The position numbers and the translations under genes were made by a program. This document shows positions 18,401 to 26,079 of a DNA stretch of 64,000 nucleotides, one piece after another. The notes beneath the pieces are model-generated. The model was not told the origin of the DNA and ran no database searches. It saw nothing but the letters and a program-made list of their open reading frames with translations. The stretch spans positions 2,604,001 through 2,668,000 of the forward strand of contig OY969812.1 of NCBI GenBank assembly GCA_963703335.1, read 5' to 3'. Within the stretch, counting starts at the first letter, position 1. Each line of letters begins with the position of its first letter. Source of the DNA: VRUE01 sp963703335 (GTDB lineage Bacteria; Actinomycetota; Thermoleophilia; Solirubrobacterales; 70-9).

Positions 18401-20557
18401 TTCGAATGCTCATTCGCCCGAGCCCTGAAAGCCCAGCAGGGCATCAGCGGCGCCTCGGCCGCGGCCATGCTCGCCACCCTCTACAAAGCCCGCGGCGAGC
18501 TGGCCTTCCCCTCGGCCGCCGGCAAACACTTCCTGCCGCTATATGAAGAGCACATGGGCAGGATCACAGAACTCGTCTCTGCGGATCCGACCCTGGCCGA
18601 AACCTCGGTCGAAGGCCTGGCCGAACTCACCCCGGCGCTGGAAGCCCTGATGGAAGGCGAAGGCGATCGCTTCCGGCTCTCAGGGAAAGTGATGGCGAAA
18701 ATCGAAGCGGCGCTGAAACGCCTGGCCCAAGACGATCGCCTCTTCGGCGGCGAAGGCGCCGGCGAACTGGCCGAGCTGATCGGAAAGGAACTCAGGTGGC
18801 TGAACCTGCCCAGCTACAGCGGCAAGACCTACGAAGAGGGCTGGACGCGCCTCAACGAGGAAGTGAAAGCGCAGTCGTTGCTGGAAGAAGGCGGGCCGAT
18901 CATCGACCCCAACTGCACCGGGCATCCCTATAACAACGGCTTCCAGGTCAACGGCTTCTACGTCGACACGCCCGGGCACCGGATACCGGGCCAGGTCGCG
19001 CCGCTGAACGCCGGCGGCGTCATCTGCGGCGCCGAAGTCGAAGCAACCGGCGGAACAAGCGGCTGCGTCGGAGAAAACACCCTCAACACGAAGGTGACGG
19101 CACAGCTGCCGCCCGGTGAGAAAGTCAACTCCACCAAAAACCTGCCCAACGGCTCGTGGGTCGGCGAACTGATCGGCCGCGGGATCGTCTGCGCCGGGAA
19201 CGAAACGCAGATCCTCTACGGCCAGGCCGGGCTGCTGTCGCTCAGCAGCTGGACCTCCGCCAAATGCCCGACGACGGCGCTCGCCTGCTTCGAAGGAAGA
19301 AGCACCTTCGAAAACGAAAATGGGCCCACCACCGGCAAAGACTACGCCTGGGTGATCGAAGAAGGCGGAGTACTGAGTCTCGTCACGCGACCGCTCGAAA
19401 TGACGGTGGAAACCCCCGAAGGGTTCTATGAAGTGCAGATGAGCTTCGGCCAGTTCGAAACCCATCTCTGCGCCCGTGCCGGCAGCGCGGCAAGCCAGGA
19501 ATGCGGCGGGGTGGGGGCGACCTGGATCCACCAAAACGGCGAAGCCTCCGAAGGGGGCTGCCCCGAAGGCAAGGGCCGCTTCACGGTGCAGGCCGAAAAC
19601 GCCGGCGGCGAAACGACGCTTCCCGCCTACGCGTGCGCGTTGTGGGAAGGCGGGGCTCGCATGCAGACGGTCGGCGCTCCCAACAGCCTGAACGCAGTCT
19701 CCTGCGTGCCGGCGACAACCAGCTGCGTCACCGCCGACAGCAAAGGCGGCGCCTTCTATGCGACGAACGTGAGCGCGTCTTCGGCTGCGAGCTGGAAATC
19801 CTGGACCGGGCCGGGGGTGAGCCCCAGCCATGCCGTGGAGTGTCCGTCCTCGACGCTGTGCCTGCTCGCAGCCGGGGAAGTGAGTGGCGGGGGTGGCAAC
19901 CTCTACCGCGCGACCTCGCTCGGCGGCGAATTCCTCACCTCCTTCAAACCCACCAACGGCGTCGGCGCCATCTCCTGCCCCTCTGCCTCCTTCTGCGTGA
20001 CCGGGCTGGAAGGCGGCGGCTTCATCCGCTACTCGACCAACCCCTCGGGCATCATCTGGACCTCGGTCAGCATCGGCTCGGGCGCGATGAAGGACGTCTC
20101 CTGCCTGTCGGCCTCGTTCTGCGCGGCCGTCGACGCCTCGGGCAGCGTCCACGTAGCCGTCACCGAAAAAGGGGTCAAGGAAGCCGCCGGGTGGACCGCC
20201 ACCAAAGTCAACGGTGAAACCGCCCTTCGCGCCATCGCCTGCAGCTCGACGAGCTCCTGCGTGGCCCTGGACGGCACAGGCGAAGTCCTCAACCTGGCGA
20301 TCGAAGCGAGCGGCAAAGCGACGGTCAAACGGCAGGCCCTCGCGGGCGCCGGCGAACTGAACGAAGTGACCTGCAACGGGTCAAGCTGCGTGGCCGTCGA
20401 TGACGAAGGCGGCCTCTTTGCCTCTGCCAACAGCGGCGCCAGCTGGACCAAGCGCTTCGCCACGGCGGGCAACGCGACCAGCGTCTCCTGCGCCTCGGCG
20501 AAACTCTGCGCGAGCGTCGACACGAGCGGCGACGTCGCGATGTTCAATCCGGAATGA
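15485..20557 (+). CDS. Giant membrane-anchored M4 metalloprotease, paralog 2, 1690 aa
   Basis: It has the same architecture as the protein at 6119: a polytopic N-terminal domain (SFFNHTAELRFAALPGLLL matches SFFNHTAELRFAAIPGLLL-type sequence in paralog 1), a propeptide region, then the M4 domain with HELTH at 794-798, Glu818 in GALNESFSD, and GVHINSTITSHAYYL. From FECSFARALKAQQG to the C-terminus it is identical to paralog 1, because the DNA from 18399 is a copy of 9090 onward. The first 970 residues have diverged considerably. The stop is followed after 12 bp by the prenyl synthase GTG, so the protease may head that operon. Start ATG 15485 is chosen from the match to the paralog; no strong ribosome site is visible. 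Confidence 0.93.
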   Translation: MDANQRQAHHSRRPTSEVVVICIGCVAAAVMAIALALAAMCLLMVAADAIGPGAGATPQPLSVAGDNAGTAFYLSQLVGVSFFNHTAELRFAALPGLLLIGLSIISATALVVRLTPGSARRKALLALAAPVPYALIAGLAAFVVPLRFTAPGFGEAIPVRPALLEAFLLPFAWALLFASIGALLGLFGGRWRHEAWRVLGAWAAPLASSLRVLAASLSVSAFVALAASFALFGSEIRTFAFGSFGHFVAALGTTLVALPTLAATVLLASFGVSVDWRFDALSHGDGSLSAFGGALPGTGPQLAHGLPGAVALLPLLGLVTVFAAGWLTARRSRDDVKLCLVNALRAAALLTLFIWLIGLLARFDAQAGGFLGFHFAPDTASLLLRVPLMAFLGCLSGATARVLAGGSESRRQLAVVLSSAPHFAASSSNAGRWVDPVRQGVLRRASAGIAFASVPAMLIVIGPVAGASTSPPSGKLSYAPIVRAAEDKLERDNASSRAVAVTVNPTTRAIDTANVEIPIQAVEARPADPPAGKARAVLAKYGELFGLSSRPAELGRTRITTDELGMTHVYFDQMAAGVPVFGSRVSVHFSANGQDVISIDGTLTPEVAVAESTPRLDDKEAVSRAEAALQSGELVEPPTLQVYAGVGPQASGPSARLAWFVWLTNAQGNVSSEYVVDAISGEILKTLTKVSDARNRLVYNAHDEPTIPGTLARSEGQGPTGNEDVDHAYDYTGDVYNFYSEWFGRDSYDNKGATLTSTTHYVERIGRPFENAFWDGYQMVFGDHFASSLDVVGHELTHAVTEHTANLVYLSQSGALNESFSDIMGESVEWFTKGKTDWLVGTNLPIGPFRNLKNPREFEEEPGWPDPESISEWWPGCDDGFGVHINSTITSHAYYLAATEIGVPAAADIFYRTLTVYLNPESTLEDARNGAIQSAADLFGGGSKQYNKVVAAFNAVGLDGNNQPPAPLCELFFECSFARALKAQQGISGASAAAMLATLYKARGELAFPSAAGKHFLPLYEEHMGRITELVSADPTLAETSVEGLAELTPALEALMEGEGDRFRLSGKVMAKIEAALKRLAQDDRLFGGEGAGELAELIGKELRWLNLPSYSGKTYEEGWTRLNEEVKAQSLLEEGGPIIDPNCTGHPYNNGFQVNGFYVDTPGHRIPGQVAPLNAGGVICGAEVEATGGTSGCVGENTLNTKVTAQLPPGEKVNSTKNLPNGSWVGELIGRGIVCAGNETQILYGQAGLLSLSSWTSAKCPTTALACFEGRSTFENENGPTTGKDYAWVIEEGGVLSLVTRPLEMTVETPEGFYEVQMSFGQFETHLCARAGSAASQECGGVGATWIHQNGEASEGGCPEGKGRFTVQAENAGGETTLPAYACALWEGGARMQTVGAPNSLNAVSCVPATTSCVTADSKGGAFYATNVSASSAASWKSWTGPGVSPSHAVECPSSTLCLLAAGEVSGGGGNLYRATSLGGEFLTSFKPTNGVGAISCPSASFCVTGLEGGGFIRYSTNPSGIIWTSVSIGSGAMKDVSCLSASFCAAVDASGSVHVAVTEKGVKEAAGWTATKVNGETALRAIACSSTSSCVALDGTGEVLNLAIEASGKATVKRQALAGAGELNEVTCNGSSCVAVDDEGGLFASANSGASWTKRFATAGNATSVSCASAKLCASVDTSGDVAMFNPE

Positions 20558-20561
20558 GGGA
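18399..20561 (+). repeat. 2.16-kb apparently perfect direct repeat, copy B
   Basis: Second copy of 9090-11252. It ends 4 bp after the stop codon of the second M4 gene, immediately before the ribosome site of the prenyl synthase gene. The two copies lie in direct orientation about 7.1 kb apart, so recombination between them could delete or duplicate the lipoprotein and FG-GAP genes. Confidence 0.9.
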
Positions 20562-20569
20562 GGGGCACT

Positions 20570-21556
20570 GTGGGCGAGCTACTGGCGGCGAACGTCACCC
20601 TGAACGGGAGCAACGGCACCGTGGCCGCCGAGCATGGTGCTCGCGCGAACGGCCACCTCGAGCGCGAGCCGCTCGCGCCGGCGCTCTCGCTCTCGGAATT
20701 GCACGAGGAGGTGGGTCGCGCTCTCGAGGAGGTTGACTTTCCCGCGCCTGCTGGCGCCGAGCGCCTCGCGGAAGCTGCGGAATATGCGCTGCTAGGGGGC
20801 GGCAAGCGTGTGCGCCCAATCCTGGTGATGGCCTGCGCTCAGGCTTTCGGCACCCCGGTCGATCGGGTGATGCCGACGGCCTGCGCGATCGAGCTAATCC
20901 ACACCAACTCTTTGATCGTCGATGACCTGCCGGCGATGGACAACCACGCAAAGCGACGGGGGCGGCCGACCTTGCACCGGCTGTACGGTGACGACATCGC
21001 GATCCTCGCCGGATGTGCGCTTCTGAGCGAGGCTCAGCGCCTGATACTCCGGGACCAGCCGGGTGATGCCGAGCTGCGCAATCGGGTGCTCGGAGAGGTC
21101 CTCGAAGCCACCGGTACGGCCGGGATGGTCGGCGGTCAGTTCCTTGACGTTACGAAATATCGACCTGGTAACCGCGACGACCTCGAACGGCTGCAGATGC
21201 TGAAGACCGGGACGTTGATTGTGGCCAGCGTCCGCTGCGGCACGCTGCTTGCCAACGCTCGGATCGACCCTGCATTCGACCGCTTCGCCGCAAGCCTCGG
21301 CTCGCTCTTTCAGGTCGTCGATGACATCCTCGATGAGACGGGCAAGGCTCGTTGGTTGGGGAAGATCCCCGGAAGTGATCGGCGTGCGGGAAAGTTGACC
21401 CACGTCACCCTGTTCGGTCTCGGCCGGGCCCGAGAGAGAGCCAAGGAGCTGCATGAGCAGTGCCTTGCAAGCTTGGAGGTGCTGGCATCGGCTGCCCCGG
21501 GGGCCACCGGCGCGCTGCAGGAAATGGTCGACATGGTCTATTGGCGGGAGAAGTAG
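20570..21556 (+). CDS. Polyprenyl diphosphate synthase (FPP/GGPP type), 328 aa
   Basis: This enzyme condenses isopentenyl diphosphate with allylic diphosphates to make a short trans-prenyl diphosphate. The GGGKRVRP motif at 76-83, the first aspartate-rich motif DDLPAMD at 118-124 and the second, DDILDETG, at 251-258 are all intact. The DDxxxxD spacing fits bacterial FPP/GGPP synthases; chain length cannot be fixed from this reading. The first 35 residues are an unusual low-complexity extension. GTG 20570 has a GAGGGAGGGG site directly upstream. It opens an operon whose genes abut: PAP2 phosphatase, unknown protein, reductase. Confidence 0.93.
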   Translation: MGELLAANVTLNGSNGTVAAEHGARANGHLEREPLAPALSLSELHEEVGRALEEVDFPAPAGAERLAEAAEYALLGGGKRVRPILVMACAQAFGTPVDRVMPTACAIELIHTNSLIVDDLPAMDNHAKRRGRPTLHRLYGDDIAILAGCALLSEAQRLILRDQPGDAELRNRVLGEVLEATGTAGMVGGQFLDVTKYRPGNRDDLERLQMLKTGTLIVASVRCGTLLANARIDPAFDRFAASLGSLFQVVDDILDETGKARWLGKIPGSDRRAGKLTHVTLFGLGRARERAKELHEQCLASLEVLASAAPGATGALQEMVDMVYWREK

Positions 21557-22240
21557 ATGAGAGGCTCTACACGGCGAAGCCCGGCGCTTCGAATGGCCGC
21601 CCGGCTGTGGTGGGCTCCTGTCGTCGTGGTTGGAGTGCTGACCGATCGCGGTTCACGCCAGCGGTGGCTTATGACGCCCGGAATCGTTGTGTTTGCCGCG
21701 TCGGCCTCGACGGTCGGCAAGCTCGTGGTTCGCCGTCCCCGTCCAGGCGCTCCGACGCGCGTCGCCCCGCTCGGTCGAATCGGTCCCGCGGGTTTTCCGA
21801 GCACTCACACCACCTGCGCCTTCGCGATAGCCAGTTGGCACCGAGCTTCGCGGCAGCGTCGATGGCTGCATCTTGTCGCAGTCGGCATCGGCTACCTGAG
21901 GGTGCATCGCCGCGCTCACCACTACGGCGACGTGATGGCGGGGGCGGTCCTCGGCTACGGCATTTCGTGGCAGCTCGAAAGCGTTTGGTCGAGGCTTGTG
22001 CGGCCAGGGCATGCGGCTCGTCCTGTGGGGCGCGCGAGCGTGCATCGCGACGTTCGTTCGCATCGGCCGCGAACCGTTGACGCCGCCGCGTCGATCCGTC
22101 GGTCACCGCGCCACGGTGACCGCATCTCGACGCCGGCTGATCATCACAAGGTGGGGCATCCATCTAGCGGGAAGCGCAATGGTGTAGCCCCCTCGCACAA
22201 GCGCAGCGGCGCGAAGGTTTCCGCCCTGGAGGTTAGGTAG
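21557..22240 (+). CDS. PAP2-family membrane phosphatase, 227 aa
   Basis: The three PAP2 motifs are visible: Kx6RP (K55, R62-P63), PSTH at 81-84 (PSGH in the consensus) and Rx5Hx3D (R115, H121, D125). Several hydrophobic segments place it in the membrane, and a basic, low-complexity tail of about 80 residues is odd for the family. Such enzymes remove phosphate or diphosphate from lipids, including prenyl diphosphates. Because ATG 21557 abuts the TAG of the prenyl synthase, dephosphorylation of that enzyme's product is the likely role; this is inferred from context. Confidence 0.87.
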   Translation: MRGSTRRSPALRMAARLWWAPVVVVGVLTDRGSRQRWLMTPGIVVFAASASTVGKLVVRRPRPGAPTRVAPLGRIGPAGFPSTHTTCAFAIASWHRASRQRRWLHLVAVGIGYLRVHRRAHHYGDVMAGAVLGYGISWQLESVWSRLVRPGHAARPVGRASVHRDVRSHRPRTVDAAASIRRSPRHGDRISTPADHHKVGHPSSGKRNGVAPSHKRSGAKVSALEVR

Positions 22241-22918
22241 GTGGCTTGCACCCTCGGACCCCAGCTGTGGATCGACTGGTTCGGCACCGACTACGAACCT
22301 GGACCGGAGGTCGTCTTGCCGGTTGAAGACGACCCGCTTGGTCGCCCGAGTGGCGGGATCTGGACCTCGACTCTCGTCGACGGCAGCTCCGCCTACGTCG
22401 AGCGGATGCGCGCTGTGCTGCCACCCGAGCTGTGCCAGTGGCACGATCGGGCTGCCTGGGTGCTGGAGCCTGAGCCGGCAGGACTTTTCGTGATCGAGGA
22501 TCGCCTCGCCGAGGCAGACTTCGTGCTTGATGCGCCGGACCTGTTCGGAGATCGCCGGGTCTGGCAGCAGATGGCTACGCGTTTCGCGGGCGCTCACATG
22601 ACGGCTCATGGCGCGCTCTCCTTTTGGCGCCAGCCGGCACCCTCGGAACCTCGCTGGCTCGAGCGTATGGGCGCGTTGCAGGTTCTGAAGGAAATGGGGT
22701 ACGGCACTCCGCTCGACTGGTGGGAGGCCGAGAGCACGATCTGGTTCGACTGGCAGTTCGTTGCCAAGGAGAGGGTCGGCGACCTTGCGGTGCCGGAGAT
22801 ACCACAGGTGCCGCGCGGTCACTGGGAGCCCGAGGAACTGCCGGCACTCTCCCGCTCCCATCCTGACTCGGAGGCCGAAGCGCATGCCAACGAGCGCAAG
22901 GCCACGACATTGCCCTGA
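22241..22918 (+). CDS. Unknown protein in the prenyl-lipid operon, 225 aa
   Basis: GTG 22241 follows directly on the stop of the PAP2 gene and has GGAGG about 9 nt upstream, so it is translationally coupled. The protein is soluble, acidic and tryptophan-rich (QLWIDWFGTDY, FWRQPAP, TPLDWWEAESTIWFDWQF) and has no signal peptide or membrane helix. I recognise no domain. The conserved-looking aromatic residues could suit binding of a long prenyl chain, but that is speculation. It sits between a phosphatase and a reductase, so a role in the same pathway is likely. Confidence 0.8.
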   Translation: MACTLGPQLWIDWFGTDYEPGPEVVLPVEDDPLGRPSGGIWTSTLVDGSSAYVERMRAVLPPELCQWHDRAAWVLEPEPAGLFVIEDRLAEADFVLDAPDLFGDRRVWQQMATRFAGAHMTAHGALSFWRQPAPSEPRWLERMGALQVLKEMGYGTPLDWWEAESTIWFDWQFVAKERVGDLAVPEIPQVPRGHWEPEELPALSRSHPDSEAEAHANERKATTLP

Positions 22919-22923
22919 TTCGG

Positions 22924-24156
22924 ATGCCGGTTCGAGCCACCAAGCGCGGGAGCGAACGCACTCCCCTCTCGGGCACCCACGATGTCCTGATCTGTGGCGC
23001 CAGCTTCGCGGGGCTCGCCGTGGCGCGGGAGCTCGCCGGGTGTGGCGCCGACGTGATGGTCCTCGACCGCTATGAGATCGGTGAGCGAGCGACCTCCGCT
23101 TGCGGCATCCCGACCGATTGGCTGCGAGTGATGGGCCTCCTCGCCGCCGAGTGCCAGCGCTTCGACTCGCTGCTCGTCCACACGCCGCACGGCACCAGGC
23201 GATACAGGTTGCCCTGGACCTTCTCGACCTTCGACTACGGCGAGCTCTGTCGATTGCTCTGGCGCGACTGCGACGCGCGCTTCGAGACGACGAAGGTGAA
23301 CGGGCTCGCCACGCATGCGGATATCGGTGGGGCGGAACCCGACACCGGGCCGGACGGGGAGGTAGTCGCAGTCGACACCGACCGGGGCGTGCTGAGCGCG
23401 CCGCTGGTGGTCGACGCGCTCGGCTGGCGGCGGTTGCTCACCTCGGGCGAGCGCTACCAGCCACCCGACGCGCCCCTCTCGCGTGGCATCGAGGTCCATC
23501 CCCCCGGCCGTGGCATGGAGTTCGAGATCTGGATCGACCGTCGCTACGTGCGCGCGGGCTACTGCTGGTCGTTCCCGGCTGGCGACGAAGTGCGGATCGG
23601 GGTGGGCTCCCTCGACCCGCGCTTCCCCCTCCGCGAGCCGGCCGCACTGCTGGCAGAGGATCTCGGCCGCGATCTGGTCCACTACCAGGGCAACTACATA
23701 CCCCACAAGCTGCGAGCGGCGACGGAGGGCGGCGTCTTCTTCGTCGGCGACTCCGCAGGACACTGCATGCCGTTGACCGCCGAGGGGATCCGGCCCGCTC
23801 TCTACTACGGCATCGCCCTCGGGCGCGAGCTGCGCGGCGTCGTCGAAGGACGGCAAAGCCGCGCCCAGGCCGTCGCCCGCTACGTCGACTTCGCCGGCGT
23901 CCACGCATGGAAGTTCCGCTGGCTCCTGCGCGGGCAGCGCATGTTGCCGCACGTACCGCCGCGCCTGCTCGGCCCGGCGATCCGCCTGCTCGGCGCGAAT
24001 CGCCGCCTCGTCCACTGGATCTTCGGCCACTACATGCGTTTCGCGCCGCCAGACCTGGCGCGCCGCTCGGTGGGTGCAAAGCACATCTCCGACGAGAGCG
24101 GGGGGCCTCCGGCGACGACCGTCCAGGGGGAGGCTGGCTCCCTTGGTATCCGATAA
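22924..24156 (+). CDS. Geranylgeranyl-reductase-like FAD-dependent oxidoreductase, 410 aa
   Basis: The N-terminal Rossmann motif is VLICGASFAGLAVARELAG (about 21-39), with an acidic strand end VLDR. A C-terminal FAD motif reads GVFFVGDSAGHCMPLTAEGI (about 277-296). This two-motif layout and length of about 400 fit the geranylgeranyl reductase family, flavoenzymes that hydrogenate double bonds in prenyl chains of lipids, quinones or alcohols. Its place 5 bp after the unknown gene and downstream of a prenyl synthase and PAP2 phosphatase supports action on a prenyl substrate. Halogenase or hydroxylase-type relatives are alternatives. Start ATG 22924. Confidence 0.89.
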   Translation: MPVRATKRGSERTPLSGTHDVLICGASFAGLAVARELAGCGADVMVLDRYEIGERATSACGIPTDWLRVMGLLAAECQRFDSLLVHTPHGTRRYRLPWTFSTFDYGELCRLLWRDCDARFETTKVNGLATHADIGGAEPDTGPDGEVVAVDTDRGVLSAPLVVDALGWRRLLTSGERYQPPDAPLSRGIEVHPPGRGMEFEIWIDRRYVRAGYCWSFPAGDEVRIGVGSLDPRFPLREPAALLAEDLGRDLVHYQGNYIPHKLRAATEGGVFFVGDSAGHCMPLTAEGIRPALYYGIALGRELRGVVEGRQSRAQAVARYVDFAGVHAWKFRWLLRGQRMLPHVPPRLLGPAIRLLGANRRLVHWIFGHYMRFAPPDLARRSVGAKHISDESGGPPATTVQGEAGSLGIR

Positions 24157-24203
24157 TGAGAGCCATACCGACCTGGGAAGCGGGGCGCGGTAAGCTCCGA
24201 GTC

Positions 24204-24704
24204 ATGCGCAGCCGATGGCTGTCAACTGCGCTCGCAGGTGGGGTGTTCGCTTTGCTCCTTGCCGTCGGTCCGCCCCTCAGCGTCGCCGGCCAAGGATCGG
24301 CGGCCTCCTCCCGTACCGGTGTCTTCGTTTCCTACCGACAGGAAGGCGGGATCGGCGGCCCACGGCCGTCGCTCGTCGTCTCCAAAGGCCGCCAGGCACG
24401 GGTGACCCTGGGACGCTGCACGGCGAAGCTCGCGCTGCGGCCTCCGGCTTGGAGGAAGCTGCGGGTGGCGGTGAGGGACGCCGACATTCAGGCGATCGCG
24501 GGCGACTACCCACCGCCCGCCGGTTCGGCAGACGAGATCACCTATGTGATCAGGACCCGTGCCGGCAGGGTGCGGATCGCACGCTCCCCGGAACCGAGGA
24601 ATGAAGAAGTGATGCGCCAGCTCGAACCGCTGCTAAAGGCACTGACCGGCCTGGTTTCGGCAGGGGAGCGAAGAATGCCTTCCTCTTGCCGGAGCAGCAG
24701 GTAG
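24204..24704 (+). CDS. Secreted protein paralogous to the lipoprotein at 11292, 166 aa
   Basis: A typical signal peptide (RSRWLSTALAGGVFALLLAV, likely cut after SVAG) but no lipobox cysteine, so it is probably released or periplasmic. The mature part shares YRQEGGI, the central cysteine (LGRCTAKLALR), the tryptophan-arginine helix and DYPPPAGSADEI with the lipoprotein at 11292-11801. ATG 24204 is chosen because the signal peptide starts there. An ATG at 24156, overlapping the preceding TAA, would add 16 residues and give coupling to the reductase gene. Function unknown. Confidence 0.8.
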   Translation: MRSRWLSTALAGGVFALLLAVGPPLSVAGQGSAASSRTGVFVSYRQEGGIGGPRPSLVVSKGRQARVTLGRCTAKLALRPPAWRKLRVAVRDADIQAIAGDYPPPAGSADEITYVIRTRAGRVRIARSPEPRNEEVMRQLEPLLKALTGLVSAGERRMPSSCRSSR

Positions 24705-24723
24705 TCGTGGGTTCGTCACCATC

Positions 24724-25614
24724 GTGACCGACCTCGGCGGGGCCTCCCACTATTTCCCGCCCGGCCGCTCGATGGCCCGGCGCGTGCACGGTGAGCGCGT
24801 CGTCGGGCTTCTCTACGGGCAGCGGGCCCTTCTGATCGGGGCCCTCGAACCCCTCGCCTACAGCGGCACTGTTCTCACGACCAATGCCGGCGACCATCCG
24901 TTCGCCCGCCTTGCCCATACGGCAAAGCTTCATGAGACCGTTTTTCTCGGTACGCGAGAGGAGGTAGACGAGACCCTTGCCGTCGTGCGTCACTTGCATG
25001 AACGGGTCAAGGGAAGGCTGCCAGAGGCGGTGGGACCGTTCCCGGCGGGAACTCGCTTCTCCGCCTTCGACCCAAAGCTGATGCTGTGGACGCTGGCGGT
25101 GATCGCCGACTCCGGCCGGGCGATTTACGAAACGATGGTGCGGCGGCTGAGCGAAGCTGAACGCGAAGCGCTGTGGCAGGACTACATCCGCTTCGGCGAG
25201 TTGTTCGGGATGCCGCGCGCGGTGGCGCCTGCTACGTACCACGAGTTCCGCGCCTGGTGGGAGGCGCGGCTCGCCTCTTCGGATCTTCAGGCGACCCCGC
25301 ATGCCCTGCAGGTGGCCCCCCTTGTTGCCTTCGAACAGCCCGTGCCGATGGTGGCCCGCGGCAACCTCGCCCTGCAGAACCTCGTAATTACGGGGACTCT
25401 TCCGCCGCGGGTGCGGGAGATATATAGACTTTCCTGGACCCCGGCCCATGAGGTTGCAATGCGGGTACTCACCGCCCACCACCGCCTCGCTCGCCACTTC
25501 TTTCCGCATCAGCTTCGCCGTGGTCGCAACGACTTTTTCTTCGACTTGGTGATCAAGTCAGAGCGGGAGCGAGGTGGCACTCCCACGCCCGATCCATCGG
25601 CGAGCACCCACTGA
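24724..25614 (+). CDS. MpaB/Lcp-like oxygenase family (DUF2236), 296 aa
   Basis: The sequence shows the DUF2236 pattern: an N-terminal SMARRVHGER, a long helical region (ALLIGALEPLAYSGTVLTT, HPFARLAHTAKLHETVFLGT), then SAFDPKLMLWTLAVIADSG and DYIRFGELFGMPR. Characterised relatives include the mycophenolate oxygenase MpaB, which cleaves a prenyl side chain, and the rubber-cleaving latex clearing protein, both haem enzymes. Placement 20 bp after a secreted protein and downstream of prenyl-lipid genes makes a prenyl substrate attractive; that is inference. GTG 24724 is the first start in frame. Confidence 0.87.
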   Translation: MTDLGGASHYFPPGRSMARRVHGERVVGLLYGQRALLIGALEPLAYSGTVLTTNAGDHPFARLAHTAKLHETVFLGTREEVDETLAVVRHLHERVKGRLPEAVGPFPAGTRFSAFDPKLMLWTLAVIADSGRAIYETMVRRLSEAEREALWQDYIRFGELFGMPRAVAPATYHEFRAWWEARLASSDLQATPHALQVAPLVAFEQPVPMVARGNLALQNLVITGTLPPRVREIYRLSWTPAHEVAMRVLTAHHRLARHFFPHQLRRGRNDFFFDLVIKSERERGGTPTPDPSASTH

Positions 25615-25703
25615 CACGCATTCTCGACTGTGGTGTGGTTACATAATCCTAAAACCTGGTAAGTGCGCCAGAGGGGCAGCTGATCGCCCGTGAGTACAAA
25701 GGC

Positions 25704-25745
25704 GAGATCGCGACTCTGGTCCAAGAGATCGCGACTCTGGTCCAA
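25704..25745 (+). repeat. 21-bp tandem duplication
   Basis: GAGATCGCGACTCTGGTCCA plus A occurs twice head to tail (25704-25724, 25725-25745). The period is a multiple of three and translates as two heptads EIATLVQ in one frame, but no start codon with a ribosome site precedes it. Confidence 0.9.
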
Positions 25746-26056
25746 GAGCTCCCGGCGATCTGCCGCAACGCCATCACCCGGCGCTCGCGCTTCACGCTGC
25801 TGGACTCAAGCGCCCCGTGGTCTCGAACGTCGAGCTGCGCTCGGCGAGGGCGAAGTTATAGATAGCGCAGGATTGCCGGTATCCCCGGCCATCGCGTCCC
25901 GAGCCGCTGCCTCGTTGCTCATGGCCGACGTTCTGGACACCGGCTGCGGCAGGGCCTACTCCCGGTGGCCCGCCCGCTCCCCGAACGCTGAGCCCGCCTA
26001 GGTCGCCGACGCGCAGCTGGCTCTGGATGCCGGGTTGGAAACGCTGCGCCGTAACT

Positions 26057-26079
26057 GCCACTTCTCGCCGAGAAGTGGC
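26057..26079. repeat. Perfect 11-bp palindrome
   Basis: GCCACTTCTCG at 26057-26067 and CGAGAAGTGGC at 26069-26079 are exact inverted repeats around a single base. The near-zero loop suits a protein-binding dyad better than an RNA hairpin. It touches the right 27-mer at 26079. Confidence 0.7.

Noticed and set aside
25690..26001. 103-codon frame across the 21-bp tandem repeat
   Set aside because: Composition is Arg/Ser-rich and lacks any domain. The repeat reads more like heptads in another frame that has no start codon.
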